In this document: positions 23,096 to 34,439 of the stretch, piece by piece
Layout of the letters: every line of letters begins with the position of its first letter
Numbering within the stretch: position 1 is the stretch's first letter
Assembly (NCBI GenBank): GCA_011109175.1
Contig: RDEW01000048.1
Location: 209,445-273,444 of the forward strand
DNA length: 64,000 nucleotides
Source of the DNA: Dicyema japonicum
Lineage: Eukaryota > Dicyemida > Rhombozoa > Dicyemidae
Direction: 5' to 3'
Position numbers and translations under genes: made by a program
The notes under the pieces: model-generated
What the model was told of the DNA's origin: nothing
The model's database searches: none
The model's input: only the letters and a program-made list of their open reading frames with translations

Positions 23096-24240
23096 TCAGG
23101 TTATTTTTTCTTCCACAATTCTCTTTACTAACTTCCTCCATGCTCCGCGGCTACAGGCAGTTATTCCGAGCGTATCCAGATCATCTCCAGTTTTCAGCTT
23201 TCGTCCTACATTGGTCAGGTCCTTGTGTAGAACCTCTGGCAAAGTTATGCGAGGTCTTCCACGGAACGAGGTATTCATTTCTGGGCAGAAATAGTTATCC
23301 ATTGCTATTTTAGCAGGCGTCATGTGGCTCATTCGAAGGATGTGACCAAACAAACGCCATCTTGATTCCAGGATATCCAGACTCAATGGTCTTGTATTAC
23401 ATACTTTGTATAGATTCTTGTTTGTAATTTTTTTGGCCAGTTGATGCCAAGCAACAGTCGGAGTTGCTTACGATGGAAGGCATCTAGTTTGTCCATTGCC
23501 GCTTCTGAGACACCCCAGGTTGCAGCGTTGTACATTAGGATTGGTTTCACGAAGGCATTGTATAGTCTCACACGTAGTTGTGTGCTAATTTGTTTACGAT
23601 GATTCCAGACTACTCCCATTTTTCTAAAGGCCGCGACGGCCAACATCTTCCTGTTAGTGATATCCTCAGCGTCTCCGAGCAACGACCCCAATTTTTTACA
23701 GTATCTCCATTTTTCATCAGTTCGGGTTAGTTCACGGCGTATGGTAGTTGTCTCCGTGTTTTCCGTATTGATTTTGATGAACCATTTTTCTAGGACATCT
23801 GGCATCCTTGTCCGTATATAGTTTAATGTTTTCTCGTCGCTGGATATACAGTCGATATCATCTGCATAAATCACTTCAGTTTGAGGTAGATCGCCAATTA
23901 ATAGTCTGAAGTCTCTGAGTGCCGCCTCCAGATATGTCACAAAAAGTACCGGTGACAAGGAATCCCTGCGGTACCCCAACGTTGTCTCGAATGGGACAGA
24001 CTCCAAATTTCCAAAACGTACACTTAGCTGTGTTGTTCCACGTAATAGACGATCATTCTGACACTGTCCTCGTCAACCAACTTCTCCAAGATATCCAAAA
24101 GTCTCCCTCTGTCTATAGAGTCAAAGGCTTTGGACATGTCCATGCCAAGGATGCCAATAGCCCCCTTGTACTTTTGATGTGTTGCACAAAGCCATCGATG
24201 TCCCCAGACCACATCAGCTGTAGATCTCCCTGACCTGAAT
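23096..24240 (-). mobile_element. LINE-A-type reverse transcriptase, longest copy
   Basis: Minus strand contains GMDMSKAFDSIDRGRLLDIL (RT motif A, catalytic Asp), a degenerate motif B (YRRDSLSPVLFVTYLEAALR) and VIYADDIDCIS (motif C). It continues through FVKPILMYNAATWGVS to RWRLFGHILRM, FRGRPRITLPEVL and LKTGDDLDTL. The block between 24024 and 24010 and the join at 23390 need frame changes, so it is inactive. It is a sister subfamily of the copies at 20.8 and 24.3 kb. The 5' half and endonuclease are missing. Confidence 0.85.
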
Positions 24241-24300
24241 CCGCTTTAACCGTGAGAACTAACATAGAATGATAAAAAGCAACAAATATGAAATGATTTT

Positions 24301-25237
24301 ATTATTATTATTATTTAAGCACTTTACGAGAGCCATACTAATTATAGCCCCGCATGTGCAGCAAAAGAAACAAGGTTAGATATCATCCTTTTCCATTCTC
24401 CCCTGTTCTTAGCCAAGGCTCTCATGTTGTCCAGGTCGTCGGCATTTATTAGATTTTTTTGATATTGACCAGGTCTTTTTGTAATACTATTGGCAGTGTT
24501 GTTCTTGGTCTTCCACGATAGCGGCCTTCTTGGCTAACATAGTATGTTTCCATAGATATGTTAGGTGGGGATGTTAATTCTATCCTCAGCACGTGTCCGA
24601 AGAGCTTCCATCGGGATTCCAGTACTTCTAAGCTGATAGGTCTAGTGCTGCATCTCTTATACAAAGCATTCCTCGATATTCTCGTAGTTTTTCCATATCC
24701 GCTGATGAGGTCGCCCAAGTTCCAGAGTTATATAAAAGTACGGGTTTTATGAATGAGTCGTATAATAGGATTCTCATTTTCGTGTCGATGCCTTTTTGAT
24801 TGAGCCATAGATTTTTCAGTTTATATAACGCAGCATTGGCTAGAGTTTTCCTACGTAAAATATCTTCGCTATCTCCCAAAAGTGAACCGAGTTTTTTTAC
24901 TTGTCGCCAGCTTAGAAGTACTTCTCTTCTAGGACGTTACTCATCCTTCTTATCTCTTTGAGTTCTGTTTTCTCTCTGTTCACAGTAAGAAACCATTTCC
25001 CTAGTACATTTGGTGCTTTTTCTAATAGGTTATCCAGGACCTCTTTGTCTTCAGAGATTAGGTCTACATCGTCCGCGTAGATTACTTCTTCCGTCTTTCC
25101 TTGGTATAACGGTCTAAGTTCCCTCATAGCGGCTTCCAAATAAATTGTGAATAGTAGAGGAGAAAGAGAGTCTCCTTGTGGAGTGCCCGTGTTTGTTTCA
25201 AATTTTCTTGAATAGGTCTTTCCGACTCTCACAAGGA
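24301..25237 (-). mobile_element. LINE-A insertion with target duplication
   Basis: Flanked by exact 11-bp repeats GAAATGATTTT at 24290-24300 and 25238-25248. Reading on the minus strand it is 5'-truncated in the RT domain: GTPQGDSLSPLLFTIYLEAA (motif B), VIYADDVDLIS (motif C), the thumb, GRYRGRPRTTLPIVL, then a 3' tail with TAA repeats. A deletion near 24690 removes part of the region after SSADM. Confidence 0.9.
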
Positions 25238-25419
25238 GAAATGATTTTGATAGAATATTAAAATAAAATTTAAATGATTTCGGTAGGAAAATAATTTGAC
25301 TTGTTATAAAAATCAATATATAATTTAATATTAATTTTTAAAATCAAATAAAATCAAAATTTCTTACGCGAGGTGACGTTATCTTATTAATTCTAGTCTG
25401 TTAATTCTCTGATCTTTCA

Positions 25420-25908
25420 ATGTCAGGTTATCCTCAAATAAACGATGATCCACTACTAGAGGCACTAAAATCTCTTTCTAATGAACAGCTTATAAACATG
25501 TACTATTAACACTCTCTAATTATACATACTGGTCTATTTACCTTTATAGATTATTAACCGACGCTAGTGATCCGAATTTATTCAAAGGTAAATTAAAATT
25601 ACAATTTTTTAGCCCACATCGAAGGTCTGCTGAATGACGTTGTTGGGGATGTTCGATTACGTAAACTTGACGAGGGGAGAATTCCTACAATATCCTCTTG
25701 TCAGCCTAAGGAGGTCCATCCCTCATTACGGCTTATATTTAAAAGACTAAGAGAACGACTTAATTCTTCATTCGAAAGACTGCAGAGTCTGCAGACTGGG
25801 AATGAGGAAAGAAGATGCTTGTATTTACTGCATGTTAATGAAATGCTTGGTAATGAACTGGATAAGGCACTGCATTATCAAACTGAGATTGATTATTATA
25901 ATAAATGA
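25420..25908 (+). CDS. orphan 137-residue protein
   Basis: ATG 25420 (MSGYPQINDDPLLEALKSLS). Introns of 50 nt (25500-25549) and 25 nt (25588-25612) restore one frame of 138 codons including TGA; without them it has stops. Exon 3 is strongly helical, with LRLIFKRLRERLNSSFERLQ and a closing LGNELDKALHYQTEI, suggesting a coiled coil. No signal peptide, zinc motif or known family seen. The exact frame after splicing is good evidence for a real gene. Function unknown. Confidence 0.6.
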
Positions 25909-27846
25909 GATCATTTTCTAATTTTTGTTACTTTATTTTTGAAACCCAATTTAATCATTACTACTCGATTCTCCCATTCTCCCCTTAGAAGATGGGTTGA
26001 TGACCTGATACTTCCCCGTTTCCTCTTCACCGAGATCGTTTGGCGCGTCACCGAAGTGAGTTGTTAGCTCTATCAGGTGAATGGTTACTTTAACCAAATC
26101 CTCCCTGAGATTGGTTAATCCGAGGATTAGCAACGTTTCTTGGTATTGGGGAGAAATACTAATTTGGTAGGTGGTTCTCTCCGAAATTTCTTTGGTCCGT
26201 AGTCAAAGTTGATGTAAAATGAAATTATAAATTATCGACTGCAGATTTTACAAAGATTCATTAGCTCTGCAACGAATTTCATTTTTTGTTGCTCTTCTAT
26301 CGCCCATATTCAAGGAATAATACCCTTAGCCCCACACATGATACCATAAAAAGTGTCAATTGATTATGAAAACATAAAGGTGGTCTTAGTAGAAACCTGT
26401 AAGGCGTGTGTAATAGCTCAACATTAGAATTAACTGGATGGCGGTGTTGGGTCAGATATATACCGAGCAGTTGTATGACGAATATCCGAGAGAATCCATG
26501 TTCGAATGGCGTCAGCCCAAAAATTGGAAAAACTTGGAGGATTACCCTTGAGAGAATCCATGTTCGAATAGCGTCAGCCCAAAAATTGGAAAAACTTGGA
26601 TGATTAAATACGAATATAGAACTCCTCTCTTCCGTCATCCAACAGTGGCCATATAACTTTCGGTTTTTCCAAATTGCTGTTTATCAGTTTGGTTATTTTT
26701 GTCTAAAGCTCTTATGTCTATCATTCGAACCTTAATTTCAAAAAAATAACTTAAATAAAAAATTTTATTGTGGTGAACTAAAATCTTTGATATCATCTAA
26801 TTCAGAGAAAGTCAATAATTGTATTATACAAAGCGACAAATCCGTTCAATGCATTTCCCTTCGATAACCAGTGAACCTAATAAGTCAATTTGATATTTAA
26901 ACCTCATTACGGACTAATAAACGTACATCCGCATCAATTCGAAACTTCTTAAATCATCGATCATATTGCTGTTGGATTTTATTCATAATTTTTATGACAA
27001 TATTTAAACTTAAGTTCACTAGATATAATCTTGGAAACAAGATTATACTGATGAAGAACACAGTATACCCAAATTATTCCAGTGCATAATTTTAAAAAAT
27101 GCTATAAAGCTTTTGAATTTTCCAACCATCATAGCTCTATCCGTCGTATCGACAGTAGATTTTCTAATGGAATACTACTTCCGACAAAATAATTTCTGAT
27201 GAGACCCACAACAACAGATAATATCAATTTCAGTGATGTAACAATTTATGATTCTCAAATCGTATGGGAAAAGCCTGCTTTCACTACCAGTTTAGATATT
27301 TTATATGATGGTTTCAGTCCTTCTAAAAATTTGATTGATTGTAGGAGTTTTGAAATAGTTTTTTTATTTTTTCAAAATATTTGATAGGTAAGTTTAGACT
27401 AATTGCTTACTTTGCGAATAATGCTATAGTCTTGATGGCTTCATTGTTTCGTTTGACAAGCTAATATTTAATATTTGTCAATACAGCCTTGTTTCATCAA
27501 TGGGAGTTGGAATAAACCTCAAATCATAAGAATCTGCTCTGGTAATTAAGGACTGAACTCAATTTATTCTACGCATGTTAATTTCTGGTGCCCTTCTAAG
27601 AATGTTAGTTATTGAATTTTTATTTAATTAAATAATAATTTTTAAACTATTTTTACTTTTAAAATTTTCGTTCTTTTGGTTGAGCTGGTGACGTGGCTTT
27701 TGAACTCAATGTCTGGAAAACACAGTATCAAGCCATTGGACTTCTCACTTTAATACGGGGAAGTGGATGAAATTAACTAGTGATTTGCTAACTCATGCTA
27801 CAATGTTTTGTCAAGTCCTATGACATAGCGATAAGTGCAAATAATA
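25909..27846. other. gene-free stretch
   Basis: Apart from the 62-bp duplication at 26488-26606, I see no conserved coding block, SINE head or LINE tail. Short frames here have no support. Confidence 0.4.
26488..26606 (+). repeat. direct tandem repeat, two 62-bp units
   Basis: Two adjacent copies begin GAGAGAATCCATGTTCGAAT and end AAAAACTTGGAGGATTA or AAAAACTTGGATGATTA. Only a few substitutions separate them. Confidence 0.9.
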
Positions 27847-28066
27847 CAGTATGACCTCCATTTGGGCAAACCTCTGGCTTGGGAAACCTCTGTTTTTTGA
27901 AAATGGCATAAATTTCCAAATTTGGAAATTATCGGAACTTATAAGTGGGGAATTGGATTTTTAATTTATATAAATATTTGCTATTAATATTAAAATTAAT
28001 TATATAAAATTTTATTTTGAATCCTCGTGTAATTTTTGCATTCTTGTGGTTATGGCTCGTCACCTT

Positions 28067-28397
28067 TTTTTTAATTTATTTAACCAAGACCATGGTAAAA
28101 CAAAACTAATTATCACATGCTGCATTCTAACAGAGACCTCATCTTTGCCCGTCGTTCTTCCTTCGTGCCCGCGCATGAACGTACAGGACGGCTGCCTGAA
28201 TTTTCAGGGCCAACTTCCCGTGATCTGGAGTCAAGTCTCATAAGGGCCTTCAGAGGCGTAGGTCCGGGTCGATGATCTTCACAAATCCAACGCTCCGTTA
28301 CTCTGTAAGCCCTCTTTTGCATTTCCTCATATTTGTCCAAGATATGGACGGACCCCACGAGGCGCATGCATATGAGAAACATGGGTTAAATAAAAAA
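28067..28397 (-). mobile_element. retro-insertion (LINE-J end) nested in the pogo-like element
   Basis: Flanked by exact 15-bp repeats ATGGCTCGTCACCTT (28052-28066 and 28398-28412). On the minus strand it ends in an A-rich tail. It contains VHILDKYEEMQKRAYRVTER, reminiscent of the jockey-type C-terminal LLDKVQRRALRL segment. The insertion duplicated the start codon region of the transposase. Confidence 0.7.
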
Positions 28398-28514
28398 ATG
28401 GCTCGTCACCTTAGTCTCGAGTTAAGGATTAAAATTGCTAAGGAAATAAGTGAAATTGAACATCTTACTGAACGAGATATTGTACATAGATACAAATTAG
28501 TAAAGGTTGCTTAG
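28398..28514 (+). pseudogene. pogo-type transposase N-terminus
   Basis: MARHLSLELRIKIAKEISEI followed by DIVHRYKL resembles the CENP-B-type helix-turn-helix at the start of pogo/Tigger transposases. A stop comes after 38 codons. A downstream scrap (28618-28720) may be the remains of the C-terminus. Confidence 0.55.
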
Positions 28515-29129
28515 TAATTTCAGTTTTAGGCGGTACATTACGAATAAAAAAAAGATAATAAAATGTTATATGACCAAAATGAATGCAACTGTTCACACTT
28601 GGAGACAATAACAGCAATGAATAACCTTGAGGAGAATATTAACGGTTTGTTAAAAGACTATCACAATTTCAGAAAAGTATTGGGCATACATATGAAGAAA
28701 TCTGCAACAGGAAACATAATAACAGATTAATTTCGTGAATAGAATTAAAAAAATTATGTTTTAAAAAATATATTAGTTATCAATAAAATTAAATGAAAAC
28801 ATGCTTAAATGTTCATAAAAATATTTTACTTATTGATAAAATTAATGGAAAATATGTTAAAACTGTTAAAGTTTTTTATAAAAATGAGGAAAATGTCGGA
28901 CCTCCGTTTTTGGGGCAATTTTTCAAAATGGATGCCCCAAATGGAGGTTATACTGTACTGTAGTTATTTGGGCGATATCGTGAAGATTGATAACCACTAT
29001 TTTAGACGAACATATCCTTTCACTTCAGGGTGAGCATCTTCTTCAGTAACTTTTTATTTGAAGTTGTTCGTTTTCGTTTTTTAGCTTATATAAAAACGCA
29101 TTCTACCCAAAGCCATATTACCGATAGGA

Positions 29130-29380
29130 CACACTTTATTAAAGTAAAGAACGGTTATGACAACAAATAGTAGAAAGGTGGAACCAAGGAATGCTCTTCT
29201 CTTCTTTTTTTCTTTTTGTTGTGTGTGAGTTCTTTATAGACGTTCCGGTTCCGCAGTGAAGTATTCACTCATGACGTCGTGACTCGTCAATCCAAAGAAT
29301 TGTAGATGTGTGGAACCTTACCGGAATATACAGCATCGAGATTCTAGCCAGGGACGATCAGACCATTTGCCCGGCCAAAT
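29130..29380 (-). mobile_element. SINE-1 copy, inverted
   Basis: Reverse complement carries GGTTCCACACATCTACAATT, GACGAGTCACGACGTCATGA, CTGCGGAACCGGAACGTCTA and AAGAACCGTTCT-like ends, in SINE-1 order. The B-box region is degraded. Confidence 0.7.
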
Positions 29381-29839
29381 ATAACTCCAAATTGATTTAA
29401 TGGTCTATCTCCAAGAATATTGAAATCTTCACCACAACCGTAAATTTACATTAATAAGTCCATACAGCTATTTTTCAGATAACTACCATTAGTCGTGGAG
29501 ACAACTGGAACTGTAGGCGCGAATACGGACGCCTTTCTCCACAGCATTGTAAGCAAACTCGCCTCAAAAAGGTGCGAGCCACGGGAGGGACTCTGGTTAA
29601 GGCAGAGGCTCGAAATGGCGATTATCAGAAGAAACGCCTTCGCCATTCTGTCGTCCTAATTATTGTCTAAATTAATTTATTTGTTGAATAAAAAAATATG
29701 AATTACTACCATTAGTTGTTCGATCTATAATGTCCTTATCAATTAAATAGAAACGTTAGGATATACATAGTCCTGTCGGTTGTCGTACCCTAGTTTACTG
29801 TTTGAACAGTTTGTTTTATAATAGGTGGACTAAATTTGT

Positions 29840-30090
29840 CTGTGAGTGGAAGTTTATTGGAAAAATAACATCAAAAAGCAGTTCATTGAACCATGCATCT
29901 CCTATGTGTGTGCTTCCTGGGCTCATTCATCTCTCAGACCAATTCTGAGATCACGGTCGCACAAAAAAGAACATACAATGACAGACCAATGGATTTCCAG
30001 AACTCCGACATCTCTGGAGTTACTTATTCTAAAAGATGGTGCTAAATGTCCGTTCTATCGGACAGGTCTCTGCCCCGTGCTTATGTAGAC
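29840..30090 (+). mobile_element. LINE-J C-terminal fragment
   Basis: KKQFIEPCISYVCASW and following residues match the jockey-type post-RT segment (Y..LIRP.L.YA...W). A close copy is at 35179-35430, sharing long stretches at DNA level. Confidence 0.7.
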
Positions 30091-30189
30091 TCGAGAGTGG
30101 ATCACCGCGCCATGCTAAGAAACAAGGCACCATGACGATATCAATTTGGGACCAAAATTATTTCCTTAGCAGAACTGATTGGAATTCAA

Positions 30190-31155
30190 AAAGAGCTGAT
30201 AGTATGACCCTTAAAATAACATTCTTAATTCCATCTGATTTAGCACACCCGGCATATCAATCCTCATTGGACTCCAATCAGAATTTGATCATGATGATTC
30301 TTCAGCTCCCATCAGAGTCGTCAAAGATCGAAGATTTGGTACACCCTAAAGTCAAACAACCCGGGCAGAGATACCTTTATGAGTCTGTCTGCGAGGATAA
30401 ATACGAGAGGCTTTTGAAAATATCTAACCAACACCGACGAGCCTGTCTTTTAACTGCAAGATGCGAGTGGAGCGGGGCTTGGATCAATGCCCTACCCATT
30501 GGAAACGTGGGAACTCACCTAGACGATGAAACGGTCCGCACCGGAGTCTCCATCAGACTTGGATTGAAAGTTTGTCAACCCCATGAGTGCCGATGCGGCC
30601 GGAAGGTCGACTGCTATGGACATCATGCCCTTTCTTGTCGAAAAAGCGCAGGTCGATTCGCTAGACACAAGGCTATAAATGAAGTGGTGAAGCGTGCCCT
30701 CGAGTTGGCGGGATACCCATCCATTCTAGAGCCAACGGGATTGAGTAGGGATGATGGGAAGCGACCCGATGGAATTACTGTCTTCCCCTTCTCTCGGGGC
30801 AAATGCTTAATTTGGGATGCTGCCTGTACTGACAGCTTTTCCCAGTCGAAACTTTTGAGGTCGGCAATGAAAGCGGGAGAGGCCGCCCGTTTATATGAAA
30901 ACTCAAAAATATAGAAATACAGCAGCCTCCTAAACCGTTTCCATTTACAGCCAGTGGTCGTCGAGACGAGCGGAGTCTTTGGCCCCAAGACGGTCTCTTT
31001 CCTTAGAGCACTTGGGTGTCTATTGACCAAAGCCTCGAGGGAGCGTCGGGAAACCGAGTGGCTTTTCCAAAGGATATCCCTGGCAGTAGTCAGAGGTAAC
31101 AGCCACTCGATCATATCCGCTGAATTCTTGCTAACAAAAGGCTTACGCTTATGAA
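30190..31155 (+). mobile_element. LINE-R C-terminal domain, best copy
   Basis: The open frame from about 30190 runs to TAG 30912 and continues in the same frame to TGA near 31154. It holds RACLLTARCEWSGAWINALP, then the knuckle HECRCGRKVDCYGHHALSC, SAGRFARHKAINEVVKRALE, EPTGLSRDDGKRPDGITVFP, GKCLIWDAACTDSF, VVVETSGVFGPKTVSFLRAL and ISLAVVRGNSHSI. A Cys/His knuckle followed by RPD...D is the layout of restriction-like endonucleases of R2-type LINEs. I infer that role but cannot prove it. Many decayed copies share these blocks. A single in-frame TAG (after YENSKI) is the main lesion. The RT core is absent. Confidence 0.75.
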
Positions 31156-31559
31156 TGGGAAATGCTCAGGGTTAGTCAACTCTGAGTGGAAGGTGAGAAG
31201 AATCGGTGACAAAGTTAGTTACATGATAGATATATGGTGGATATCAAAAAAAGCATATAAATAACAAATGGACCATTAAAACGAAGATTTTAGGTGGACA
31301 TTCAACATAATCCACTGTAACGACTCCCTATCTACTACCAACATTAACAGAAACGCAGTAAATGCGTTATCTGCTACAGAAAGAGCAGAGATAACTAAAA
31401 AGAAAAATACAAAGGGTTTAAACCTCCATTAATTTAGATAGACCATAAATTAGAATTGTCGGTGAGGATAGTAGACAGAATCATTATAATACGCACGTGT
31501 GGAAAGAAAATTATAAATGTTGCTTTAATAATAAATTAAATTATTTCAAAGACTTTGGG

Positions 31560-31800
31560 GTAAAACCAAACTAATGATTCCTTGTTCCAGCAGAACCCTC
31601 ACCCAAAAATGATTCAGAGGATGTTTTCCGGGAAACTGAGGTCGATTCCAGAACTCGTCGCCACTGAGAAAAATTCTGGAATGAATTGATGGATCCTTTT
31701 TGGGTGCCTCTTGATTAAGGTGCCTCCTAAGTTCTGGACGCTTCCTCCTAAGAGACGAATCGTGTTCTTGGTTTCCTCATCGGATCGATGATCATTGATT
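31560..31800 (-). repeat. repeat C copy, inverted
   Basis: CAGCAGAACCCTCACCCAAA, GGTCGATTCCAGAACTCGTC and GGATCCTTTTTGGGTGCCTC match in inverse order the copy at 22020-22220. The stretch from here to the RING gene is otherwise empty. Confidence 0.55.
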
Positions 31801-32174
31801 CTACAGAAGCTTTCTCCTGCCCGGGACCTTCGGTGAACATCAGTAACCAATGGGAGCGTCCAGCTCTAACTGCTAGACGCCTGAAGACAGTCGGCCTTCT
31901 ACAAGGTAGCGACTCGGGGTTAATGACTACTAGCCTTATCTTCTCTTCACATTTGTATCAGTAATTTCTCCTTTTCCAGCATCCAATTGGATACCTTCAC
32001 AATTAACATGCAATTCCACTGGTTGGCTTGAATCAGACCCGTGCTACAATCTCATCTACCTAAACGGCGCTTAGAGGACAATCCACAAAAATCCCTAAAT
32101 AACCCAAACTTCGGCTTAGTGGAATACAGAACGTAAAGAATAATACAAAAAGATACAAATGTAAATGAAAGAAT

Positions 32175-32632
32175 CTAAATTTTGGCTCTGCAAAACGGGC
32201 ATTTGGTAGATTCCTAAAATATAAAAGAAAGCAAACCATCAGCCACCTCTTTATGCAGTCCGTGTGAAACACGTGCTTACATTTCAGTTGAATCAAAATC
32301 GAGTTGTTCATATACTCTTCCAAGCAAACCGAGCAATGATCTGGAAAATTCTTAGATGAAGGAAGCCTCAGGAAATCCTCATATTTTTGATTCCTCAATT
32401 TTTTGATTTTATTCATATAACTGGACTTAGTTAGAACGTTTGAATGCGCATATTCAACATCCGGTAACATATAGAAATTCCTTCTCCATTCATGATAGCG
32501 TCGAATCTCAGCAAAGAACAAGTCGGGATTTCCAGTTTCACTAAAGGCATGTAACAGTTTTGCACGCATGGAATTATTAAAAAAGAAATTGGGATCAGGA
32601 CCTTCAGAAAATATGTAATTTGTCATGTCCAT
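32175..32632 (-). CDS. RING-H2 finger protein, paralogue 1
   Basis: Start is ATG 32632 (MDMTNYIFSEGPD); the open frame extends upstream only through a TTG. A 23-nt intron (32214-32236) interrupts the RING. Spliced, it encodes 144 residues ending RAKI and TAG, with the coding length divisible by three. The RING-H2 is at the C-terminus: CSVC, CKHVFHTDC, then after the intron CPFC. RING-H2 domains recruit E2 ubiquitin enzymes. There is no membrane segment, and the N-terminal 90 residues match only the paralogue at 41192-41652. Shared blocks are NYIFS, QKYEDFLRL and SSKNFPD. A likely lineage-specific E3 ligase; substrate unknown. Confidence 0.8.
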
Positions 32633-32829
32633 AGTGAAAACAGAACAAATACACAAGGAAAAACTAATGACCAATAATTTATTTTATTTTAATTATCTTA
32701 TTTTTAATAAATAGAATTACTAAATCTAGATATTTTATTTAAATTTTCTTATTTTTTCTGCGGAAATCAATAAATAATTTATTTAAAAGAATAATATTTA
32801 AAAGAATAACAACTGAGGGTCATACAGTA

Positions 32830-34230
32830 GCCACCCAGACTGCGTGGTTATTCCTTCTCAAGATGGCGAGCGAAATTCGCTCAAAGAGATTCGCTCGGAG
32901 GTCTCCAATGCCTGTAGAAATTCGGATTCTTAGACGACTCAGGAATTCAATTTCTATGGCACAAGGGAACCGGACGTTCCAACTACGAGCGGAACAGACA
33001 AAACATCCTCGGGTTGAACTAGGAATTTTGCTCGTTTTAATTTCTCGGCTTTCTAAGTGGTATGGCAGGCCTTAAGGCACTCTGATGTAGGTTGCAAGGG
33101 GTGAGGGTGCCTGTGCAAGTGATGTCCCAGACAAGATGTTTTCTAGCTTCAATCGGAAGAAGGTCATCCTATCTGGTAGTTTTTTATTATTTCTGCAAAG
33201 CTAACTGATTCGGGCATAGAAGGGTGTCCACAGCGCCCAAAGTCTTCTAAATGACTTCGTTGTAGGCCATGAGTTTGGGAGAACTGTCCGCACTTTTCCA
33301 ACTGGAGAATGGGGAAGACCATAATAGTCAATCTGGTCCCAGCATCAGAATGGATTCGGCCACAGACTTTCAATCCCAATACGAACGAATTCATCCTCTA
33401 GAAAAGTACTCAAAACTCCACATGGGATGGCGTTGAGTCAGGCTCCACTTTCTGACGGTGTTTGTTATATGACATCAGTAGATTTTCAATTACTTTCGTC
33501 ATACGGTATCGCCAGACCCTGTTGAGAGTTCAGGAAGGTTGGGAAAACAGGTATGTACGGCTCCAGAGCTCACGTGCATGACCAACGTCCTGGTCAGTAG
33601 AGATTTCGGGGAGGGAGTGTAGAATCCTCTTTATAAGGGAATCACATGTCATTGGTGACGGGAGATAAGCAGGGAGAGAAATGTCTATAGAACTGCGAAT
33701 TCCATGCCATCTGAATCTGACCTACTTTCACGAGGCTTCCTCAGACCAGACATTGAAAATAAGCTCCGTTGTTGAACGGAAGATCCCGTCAATGTGTGCA
33801 AGTTGGGCGCATTAAGTGAAATAAGTGACAGCCCTCAGGACATATTCAAACCTCTGTACGTCGAAGCAGCTCTTTAAGCGGAACAATGATGTATGCACGT
33901 CAAGCAGACAAACCTGGTCCAGAGTCCCTTCCACTAATCGTTGATTTTCGCGTATACCTCTACCAATTGCACACATAGTGAAAATCCGAAGAAAATAAGG
34001 TCTTCACCGTGGATGGAAATACTTAGAGCAGTAAATTCGCGAAAGATGACATAACTTGTGAATATTTTTTTATCAATTGTATTTTCCGCATTTATTATTA
34101 TTTGATTACAGAAAAACTTCGACAAGGCCGGATTCAACATTTCTAAATCCTGGAAGACAGTATCTAAGGGTCCTCCAATAATCGCATCATTCCGATACCA
34201 CAGGTGAGAGACGAGCGGGGAACTCAATTA
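32830..34230 (-). mobile_element. LINE-R element, RT end to C-terminus, decayed
   Basis: From high to low coordinates: an RT-like piece WYRNDAIIGGPLDTVFQDL with HGEDLIFFGFSL (34230-33930), an unreadable middle, then CGRIHSDAG, HLVWDITCTGTLTPCNLHQS (33150-33070), and FERISLAILRRNNHA (32860-32830). This orders the RT, the knuckle, the WD.TC block and the C-terminus of one family. Frames are heavily broken. Confidence 0.6.
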
Positions 34231-34439
34231 ATTTCTTAATTTCTAAACGAGTGTTGGAAGTGAAGAAGCTTCATCCATGTGAAGAATCTTCATGATTGTA
34301 CGACTACTCAAGCGAGGATCGGCTAAACCCAATTCAAAAATATAGGACTAGTTCGATCACTTTGTATTGGACTCTTAATGCAAGCCTCACAACCGACCCC
34401 TTGGCAAATAATTTAATCGGGATGACTTCTTACCTCTTT

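Larger units (their letters stand above)
27847..28955 (+). mobile_element. pogo-like DNA transposon with TIRs and TA duplication
   Basis: Begins CAGTATGACCTCCATTTGGG and ends with the inverted CAGTATAACCTCCATTTGGG. Both ends are flanked by TA (27845-27846 and 28956-28957), the pogo/Tigger target site. Inside lies a transposase N-terminus at 28398 and an insertion at 28067-28397. At about 1.1 kb it has lost most of the transposase. Confidence 0.85.

Noticed and set aside
23919-24233. Plus-strand open frame of 104 codons
   Set aside because: Antisense shadow of the LINE-A reverse transcriptase.
30623-31114. Minus-strand open frame of 163 codons
   Set aside because: Antisense of the LINE-R C-terminal domain, which is conserved on the plus strand in many copies.
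32633-32674. Extra N-terminal 14 residues on RING-H2 paralogue 1 resembling a signal peptide
   Set aside because: They begin at TTG. ATG 32632 aligns with the start of paralogue 2.
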